Source: Jaltomata sinuosa
Taxonomy: Eukaryota; Streptophyta; Magnoliopsida; Solanales; Solanaceae
Direction of reading: 5' to 3'
Assembly (NCBI GenBank): GCA_003996215.1
Contig: QJPP01000316.1
Span: 682,001 to 746,000 of the forward strand
Length of the DNA: 64,000 nt
Positions 57,055 to 64,000 of the stretch are shown one piece after another. Made by a program: the position numbers and the translations under genes. A model generated the notes under the pieces. That model was given only the letters and a program-made list of their open reading frames with translations, was not told where the DNA came from and ran no database searches. The stretch's first letter is position 1. The number at the start of each line of letters is the position of its first letter.

Positions 57055-57108
57055 TGCTCCTGACTCGAACCCATAACCTTTGGGTTGGAGGTGAGGGGTG
57101 CTTATCGT
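57055..57108 (-). mobile_element. tRNA-like SINE fragment
   Basis: The minus strand reads GATAAGCACCCCTCACCTCC, then AACCCAAAGGTTATGGGTTCGAGTC. This is the B-box half of a tRNA-derived Solanaceae SINE. Only the 5' part is visible. Confidence 0.55.
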
Positions 57109-60089
57109 CAATTTCAGTTATGTTGGCAGGTTATTTGATATCCTTACATGGCCTGAGGCAATCCGAGTTAGGCCTAAGGTCGGACCAAATTTTGGTTTAC
57201 TCCATATATATTTTACCTTCATAGTATTATATTGTCCAATATTTCACATGTTCATTCCTAGACGTGTTGGGAGTTGTGAGTGAGTTATTAGTATCTATAG
57301 ATAAGATCTCATGCGCTAGCTTTTGCGATTAAGTTAGATCAAAATTCCATTATTTTAATCAAAATTCCATTTTATCGTTCAAGACAAATAACTTTTTTGG
57401 GGAGCACAAGTTTATTTTTTCGCATAGTAATATCTTACTAGTTATGCCCCGCCCTTAGAGAACTTATGCCTCGCTAGACATAAATTCGATTGCTAGGAGC
57501 AAAAATTAAAGAACAGCTCGATTAAAGGACAAATCGTGCAGTTAAATGTAATGATTTTCCCTTTCAATTATTAATTGATCTAAAGTTGGCTCTCGCTTGT
57601 CCAATTCTATGCATACAGAGTTTCAAATTACACAGCGTTAATTGCCCAAATAGATTTCAATTATTCATGATTTAATTTTTCTTCAATAGAACTCTTAATA
57701 CGATTTTAATCACATACACATTCGTGATACTCACTTTAATCTTTCATAACAACCTTATCTTCTAATTTATTTTTTGAGTACAAAAATTAAAATCAAATAT
57801 AGTGTCACATACTATTTGAACAACATTAAAGAGTAGACAAAACGAAAATGGAAATGAGACAATTCTATCTTTAACTATGTTGGGTGACCTATTAGAAAAT
57901 AAGGAAATCGTCTATAATCAATGTATACCAGCAAGAAAACGTAAATAGTAAATCTGAGTGACTATTTGTGTAATAATATCATTAGAAAGCCTAATAATGA
58001 AGAGCCCAACGTTAAGGCCCAAATGTATTAGGCTCCGGAAAAAAAACGTTCAAATGGCCCATAAGTTTGGCTCATTTCACTTTGTAGGAAATAATTTTTT
58101 GGGAAAATTAGATAAAATGTCTATTGAGTTAAATTTCTTATACAAAAAATAGTTTATTTATTTTTTACTATAAAAAGTGGTCATTCGGCCAAAATATTTA
58201 TAAAAAATGGTCATTCGGCAGTGTATATGAATGTATATACATATTTGATACATAGTTATACATCATATATCTATGATTTATACATGATTAATACATTACA
58301 TATATATTGCATATACATTACATATGCATGCAGTATACATGCAGACATTTTATTTTAAAAAGTTTTTTGCCAGCGGTACATTTACGTAAGAGTTCCTTGT
58401 TTTTTATGAGAAATAATTACTAGTTGTATTTTGATTTTCAAAAGTAAAATACAGTTGATTCTTGTTTGAATAATTCATTCAAAACAAAAGCAAATATTTT
58501 TCCTAAAAACATATACTTTTCCCCACACAAAAGAAAAAAACTTAACCAAACTTGTTTACATCCAAGAAAATTATTCGTTTTAAGAACATAAGAAGCTCAA
58601 TAGTGAATATGTCGTCATGGAAGACAAATCAACTTATTTACATTTACCCTTAATCAGAGGTCTCGGGTTTAAGCTCGAACTAACAATAAAAAAAAGAAAA
58701 ATTCACTCAAATAGCAACGCATATAACATTTAAACTCAAAATAACCGTACTTTATTTTTATAACCTCATTATAGCCAACTTTCACGAGTTGTTTACTTTT
58801 ATTAGCCAAATTAATAATTTGAATAATTGTAGAATTTTGATTCTAATCCTACATTTTATAGGGATAAGGATATTTTTTGGGTGCTTGGTACAAACACATT
58901 AAATATTTGATGTATAATCATCGTATAATTAATGTATAATTATCTTTTTTTATTATATAATGTTTAGGTCAGTAGTTAATGTATAATTATTAAATATTTA
59001 ATGTACAATCATTGTATAATTAATATATAATTATATTTTATCGTTATATAATTTTATACACATGTTATATATTAAGTATACATCAATTTATAAAAGATAG
59101 ACATTGAATTATAGTATTTTAATCATGTCACAGCTACAAAAAGTTTATAAATATGATATGACCATACTATTTTATTGCTATTTTTTTTATTAACTGATTT
59201 TTAGGGCTACAAAAAGTTATAAGTACTCTGGGCTTCGCTATATAAGATTTCCCCCCAAAAAACGAATCTTGTTGGAAGCGCCGTCCAATATAGATATCGG
59301 ACACTGAATGAAAACAAAAAAGAACTTATTTGCTTTCTTTTTGTTCTTACACATTTATGATTTTAATGTACTTCCTTTTTACTAGTATCCTCATTATAGC
59401 TGGGATGAAATGTAGGAATAGAGTATACATAGTGAAATGAACCCCATCAAATAGTATATTGAAATCTATTGAATACGTCAAAAGGTAGTTGAAATTATGT
59501 TTCCAATTTAAGTATTAACGTGGCTTAAACGTTAGATACATATATGCATTTCTCTAAAGAAAATTAGACAGTGAGTTGCATAAAACATACATAAGATGGA
59601 GAAAGTGATAAGTTTCCTATGACTACACAAAATATAAGGTGGAAGAAGTGATAAGCTGCTTGATGACTATTCAAAATTAGAAATATATCTTTCTGACACA
59701 AAGTTTAAGAAAAAAAGGAGGATTTTTAAAATCTGTGGTCGGAAACACTTATAATTGACCATTTGCGTGATTCTAAATCATTTTAGTAAGAGTAAACAGA
59801 AAATTTTGAAGTTAAGTTGTTCCAATTATATAAAGATGATATTTTTCTTGGAACAGATTAAAAAAAAGTGTGCCACCTAAATTGAAATATGTAAACATTG
59901 TTTTGATAACAATTATGAAATGGGTGGTTTTACACGGGCAAACTAAATAAGGAAGAAACAAAGGAAAACTAGTCTCAAAGGAAAAATATCAAAATCCATA
60001 GGTTGCAAGTTTGTTCTAGAAGTGTCAAAAAATCTGAATCTTCTTTGCACTTTCCCATGACGTTCAACTTTAAATATAAATGCATAATA
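57109..60089. other. Gene-poor DNA with relic repeats
   Basis: No gene was seen. A SINE-like scrap lies at 58640-58690 (AATCAGAGGTCTCGGGTTTA). TATACAT / ATGTATA-rich stretches at 58215-58340 and 58900-59060 resemble MITE interiors and the stretch at 50810-50960. Confidence 0.4.
58640..58690 (+). mobile_element. SolS-like SINE scrap
   Basis: CCTTAATCAGAGGTCTCGGG followed by TTTAAGCTCGAAC resembles the B-box region of a tRNA-derived SINE. The rest is not recognisable. Confidence 0.35.
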
Positions 60090-60287
60090 TATAAATGTGC
60101 CTTGTAATTATTTGGATTCGACCGTCATTTATGTATTTAAACTTTGGGTGTGCATATGCTATCACTTAAACTCGTATAAAATTAAGCAAGTAGATGCGCT
60201 TATCTATATGGAGTCCTACGTGACAATTCACGTGAAACGCTATGCAGACCGGATTTTTGTCGTTGAAGACCTATTTCCTTGTAGTGT
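60090..60287 (+). repeat. Dispersed repeat copy 3 joined to a CACTA-like terminus
   Basis: The first part repeats the 40720-40860 family (GTCATTTATGTATTTAAACT, CCTACGTGACAATTCACGTG). It then passes into GACCGGATTTTTGTCGTTGA and ends CCTATTTCCTTGTAGTG (60271-60287), close to the right terminus of the CACTA element (TTATTTCTTGTAGTG). No matching left terminus was found nearby. Confidence 0.55.
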
Positions 60288-62227
60288 AAGCTCATCATCA
60301 TGCTACATGCATCTTCTAGCGAATGCAATTATTTTTAATCTTATCTAATTTTATATGACTGCATATCCATGATCTTAGCATAAGTATCTCTGCAACATTC
60401 ATCTAATGAATATATTGAACTTTAGTATTCCACTAACGATATTCACTATCATATAACATTAAAGTATATAAAATCCTTCACGAAATAAATGAAACAAGGA
60501 GTATGGGGGGATATTGACAATGACAATGGAACAAAATTCCAAATCCATATATATATACTCTATCGATATTTCATTTTCGAATTGCACATAAATGTTTGAA
60601 CCAAGAAGCTCATAACGTGATATGTCTTGAACACTATACACCTAAAAAAAACTCCTAGTTCAATAATTGCACTTATTATAACGAGTGCTCTCATATTATA
60701 AAGTACAGTAATCATATTTCATGATGTTATAAACTATAGTAGCTTTTTTTCTTGTTCTGTTGCAAAAAATATTCATGGTACATGACGATAATTTGAAGAA
60801 TAATTTAAAGGGTCGTCATACTTTTTGCATGTAATTTTTTTCACCAAGGTACGTATACAATGCACCATGCCTTAACTTTTTAAACTCATGTTGATAATAA
60901 TTACACGCAAAGACTTGAAATATCACACATATATGGTTCTGTGTTGTAGCTGTCCTGTAATAGTACATAAAATTTTGCTTTACTTACAATATCATGCCTA
61001 GTGTAATTTTCATAAGTGGGGTTTGACAAGGATAGGATGTTACGGAGGAGATCTTATCTTTACCTTTGTGGGGTGGAGAGTTTATAGCATAATTACCATA
61101 TGTATTTGCTGTATGGAATATCACTTTCAATAATACTCTCTCCGTCTCAATTTATGTGGTACAATTCAAACTTTGAGAGTCAAATTTTTAAATTTTGACC
61201 ATGAATTAAGACATTAAATTTTTTAAGTTTTTTGAAATAAAATTTACATATTCGACAACTATATAAAAAATATTACTAGTAATCACGATAATTGACAATT
61301 CAAAATATTTAACATATGTAGGAAAAAATTGAGATAAAAAAACTCATTTGACTTTCAAAATTTGAAAGGCGCTACATAAATTGGGACGGAACGAACAGCT
61401 GAATAATTCAACTAACATTTTTGCACATATTTTGCAGTACTTATGGGAGTAGTCAGCAGAGATATTTCTCAGTCCAATGTTACGTTCTTTTATGAATACT
61501 TATTTATTATAGTGGATTATATTATGTGTTTATCGAGAGGACATATATATTCCACATGGTCCTAAACTTTGGTTAAAGAGGATAAATATTTTCTTAAAAT
61601 TAAAGTAGTGATGCTTTTGCCTATGAAATCTTTTAATAAAATTAAGGTACACTCTTATTACTCAAGCATTTTGATAAAATTCACATATGTATACATATAT
61701 AATTTAAGTCAAACGCAATGAGTTCAATTAAATTTAAAGAAGCATATCTTACATCTGTCACTCTATCATCAGCATTAAGTTAGCTATAGACTATCGACTG
61801 AGTTATTAATGAATTTGTAAGCAAGGTTATATAATAATTCAATATTCAACTTATTATTTAGTATCGGGATAACACTTAACAAAGACATCGCTTTTGGGTT
61901 ACGTTCGATTTTTTGTTAGTATACCTAAATCACTTAGACAGAAAGAATTATAATAAAATTGGCGATACTAATTTGGGAAAAAATAAGATCCGGTGTGTTT
62001 GTTAGAAACTTCTGCATGATTAAAAAACAGCACAATCAATAAGTTTATATAACCCTTAATGACATAAAAAAGAAACACCATATTTATAAGCAACAAATGA
62101 CTCATGGAAGACAAATTTGTAAGAATAATGAGATATTTCCCCTTTAATTAAATGTCAAAAATAAAAATATTTTAATAGGAAGTTCTTTCCCCTTTAATAG
62201 TTCTTACGCAGCGTGAGAATAAAAGCT
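60288..62227. other. Gene-poor AT-rich DNA
   Basis: No gene was seen. It contains a Stowaway-like MITE at 61136-61395. Confidence 0.4.
61136..61395. mobile_element. Stowaway-like MITE
   Basis: The left end CTCTCTCCGTCTCAATTTAT and right end CTACATAAATTGGGACGGAA are inverse. TA precedes the left end (61134-61135); the right border is less certain. Confidence 0.6.
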
Positions 62228-62390
62228 TGTTTGGATGTGCTTATAGTTTATGGCTTATAATACAAACTTATGATTTTTGACCTTTTTTTTTAGCTTTAAA
62301 ACAAGTGCTTAAAAACATTTTTTTAATTTTATCCAAACACTATAAAAGTGTTTAAAAACTATTTTGACCTAAAATCACCTAAAAGCTCTA
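62228..62390. mobile_element. MITE-like repeat with GCTTGTTTGGATG ends
   Basis: It starts GCTTGTTTGGATGTGCTTAT, contains ATCCAAACACTATAAAAGTG, and ends CCTAAAATCACCTAAAAGC. Parts match the degenerate copy at 11766-11890 in inverse orientation. Confidence 0.45.
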
Positions 62391-62445
62391 ATTGAGCTTC
62401 AACAACATACAATTATTAAAAGAAAAATTATATTAACCATTAAGA

Positions 62446-62550
62446 ATGTGGCGGAATGATAAGATACTTTCATCTTTAGTCAGAGATTTCGAATTCATAA
62501 TCCTAAAAATGAAAAATCTTTTGGTAGGAAGTTTCGAGTAAGATTCACAA
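62446..62550 (+). mobile_element. SolS-like SINE fragment
   Basis: GTGGCGGAATGATAAGATAC, then CTTTAGTCAGAGATTTCGAA and GGTAGGAAGTTTCGAGTAAG, follow the order A-box, B-box, body of a tRNA-derived SINE. It is diverged and ends just before the LTR element. Confidence 0.55.
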
Positions 62551-62574
62551 AATGGCCACTTTTCACCTCCTAAT

Positions 62575-62973
62575 TGTTAGGGTTTGCCCTGAATTTCCTA
62601 CTTTATCTGAATTATACCATAATTGTGTTTTATTTCAAAAAGGTTTTCTTGTAGGAAAAGATTTCTTCTATAATTGGTTAATTCTTTCTTGGAGGAGAAG
62701 TTTGGACTTCTATAAATTGAAGATCTCTCTTCTCATACCATAACACAATATCATCCACAATGTAGTCGTTTAGAGAGTTTCGTTTAGGGGGAGATTATTC
62801 TCCCAATAAGTCTTTATGTTTTTTAATTTTAGTTTTTAATATGTAGGCCAATTGGTCAAATCATATAATAATATTGTGTTTTTATTATGTTTTTCTTTGT
62901 CATCTGATTTATCGCCTTGATGATTTGCAATTAATAGCTTTCGCATGACGCCCTTTAGATTTCGAGCCCAACA
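62575..62973 (+). repeat. LTR 1 of TRIM-like element
   Basis: 399 bp, beginning TGTTAGGGTTTGCC and ending GAGCCCAACA, that is TG...CA. About 95% or more of it matches LTR 2 by eye. Confidence 0.85.
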
Positions 62974-62975
62974 AG

Positions 62976-62989
62976 TGGTATCAAGAGCC
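62976..62989 (+). other. Primer-binding site, initiator-Met tRNA type
   Basis: TGGTATCAAGAGCC, two bases after the LTR, matches the plant initiator tRNA-Met complement (TGGTATCAGAGC) with one extra A. It is repeated after LTR 2 at 63744. Confidence 0.75.
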
Positions 62990-63330
62990 GGACGATCTAA
63001 TGGGTTCAACAATCCAACGATTCAATGGGTTCAATGAGCCGGTGGTTGAATGAGGTTGAAGACAAGTTTAAGGCGATTCAAATCAACTTGCAACCAATTT
63101 GATGATAATGAAATTTTTTGTCCAGATACTACATGTGGAGAAGGAGTATCAAGATTCAACCATATTTTCAACATACCTGCTGCTTGCTGCTGCATCTTTA
63201 AAAATAAAAATAAAAAATCTTAAAACCATTTTTAACCACAATATTTTAAATCTTATTTTTAACCATGGCAAGCAGCAGTGATGAAGATGATGTGAAGAAG
63301 AAGAAGATTAAATTTGCCAAAAAATTTAGG

Positions 63331-63343
63331 CCAAGGGGAGATT
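63331..63343 (+). other. Polypurine tract of TRIM-like element
   Basis: CCAAGGGGAGATT lies immediately before the TG of LTR 2. It is a purine-rich plus-strand priming site typical of plant copia and TRIM elements. Confidence 0.7.
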
Positions 63344-63741
63344 TGTTAGGGTTTGCCCTGAATTTTCTACTTTATCTGAATTATACCATAATTGTGTTTT
63401 ACTTCAAAAAGGTATTCTTGTAAGAAAAGATCTCTTCTATAATTGGTTAATTCTTTCTTGGAGGAGAAGTTTGGACTTCTATAAATTGAAGATCTCTATT
63501 CTCATGCCATAACACAATATCATCCACAATGTAGTCGTTTAGAGAGTTTCGTTTAGGGGAGAGTATTCTCCCAATAAGTCTTTATGCTTTTTAGTTTTAG
63601 TTTTTAATATGTAGGACAATTGGTCAAATCATATAATAATATTGTGTTTTTATTATGTTTTTCTTTGTCATCTGATTTATTGTCTTGATGATTTGCAATT
63701 AATAGCTTTCGCATGACGCCCTCTCGATTTTGAATCCAACA
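63344..63741 (+). repeat. LTR 2 of TRIM-like element
   Basis: 398 bp, TGTTAGGGTTTGCC to GAATCCAACA. It is followed by a second primer-binding site and a second internal region instead of host DNA. Confidence 0.85.
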
Positions 63742-64000
63742 AGTGGTATCAAGAGCCGGATGATCTAATGGGTTCAACAATCAACGATTCAATGGGTTCA
63801 ATGAGCCGGTGGTTGAATGAGGTTGAAGACAAGTTTAAGGCGGTTTCAAATCAACTTGCAACCAATTAGATGATAATGAAGATTTTTGTCCAGATACTAC
63901 ATGTGGAGAAGGAGTATCAAGATTCAACCATATTTTCAACATACCTGTCGCTGCATCTTTAAAAATAAAAATAAAATATTTTAAAATCATTTTTAACCAC

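Larger units (their letters stand above)
62575..64000 (+). mobile_element. TRIM-like LTR retrotransposon in tandem (LTR-int-LTR-int)
   Basis: Two direct LTRs (62575-62973 and 63344-63741) flank a 370-bp internal region. After the second LTR the internal region begins again and reaches the window edge, so LTR, internal, LTR and part of another internal are visible. A primer-binding site lies after each LTR and a purine tract before LTR 2. The internal region is far too short for gag-pol and lacks a convincing frame. That fits a TRIM element or a deletion derivative of a copia-type element. Confidence 0.85.

Overview
The window is nuclear DNA of a flowering plant, almost certainly a member of the Solanaceae. 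It is AT-rich, its genes have plant GT-AG introns, and it carries tRNA-derived SINEs of the kinds known from tobacco, potato and tomato (Au-, TS- and SolS-like), Stowaway and hAT-type MITEs, an L1-type LINE, an RTE-type retrotransposon, a CACTA transposon and a TRIM-like LTR element. There are no bacterial, viral or organellar genes. Family names are from memory; no database was searched.

Layout. 1-5.2 kb: two MITEs, then a four-exon gene for an Ole e 1-domain, proline-rich cell-wall protein (FOCL1-like), with a SINE in intron 1. 5.3-11.6 kb: two tandem amidase-signature genes; the first has two frameshifts and is probably a pseudogene, the second is intact and secreted. 13.8-25.3 kb: five dirigent genes in one orientation. 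The first is truncated, three are near-identical 183-residue copies in about 2.6-kb tandem units that share a promoter, and the fifth is divergent. A scrap of the amidase 3' end lies inside this array. 28.3-33.8 kb: a minus-strand, single-coding-exon gene for a Toc159-family chloroplast import receptor (Toc120/Toc132 type), with a probable 5'-UTR intron made largely of internal duplications. 34.7-53.8 kb: a segmental duplication carrying two two-exon genes for PI-PLC X-domain proteins with an N-myristoylation motif. The copies are separated by a decayed L1-type LINE of about 5 kb that is itself split by a 4,870-bp CACTA element. 53.8-55.6 kb: a 5'-truncated RTE retrotransposon whose reverse transcriptase frame is open. 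55.7-64 kb: gene-poor DNA with a SINE, MITE and repeat relics, ending in an LTR-internal-LTR-internal tandem arrangement of a TRIM-like element that runs off the window.

How the genes relate. The main biological theme is local duplication: amidase x2 plus a fragment, dirigent x5, PLC-like x2. Dirigent proteins steer phenoxy-radical coupling in the apoplast, the FOCL1-like protein is a wall protein, the amidase hydrolyses amides, the PLC-like proteins are probably membrane-tethered, and Toc120/132 imports chloroplast precursors. They do not form one pathway. The FOCL1-like/Toc132-like and amidase/PLC-like pairs echo neighbouring Arabidopsis loci and suggest conserved microsynteny. I found no convincing undescribed biological system. 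The most informative structures are the CACTA-in-LINE nest with a restorable junction, the dirigent array with dateable insertions, the tandem TRIM, the repeat-built Toc intron and the 23-residue repeats in the Toc acidic domain.
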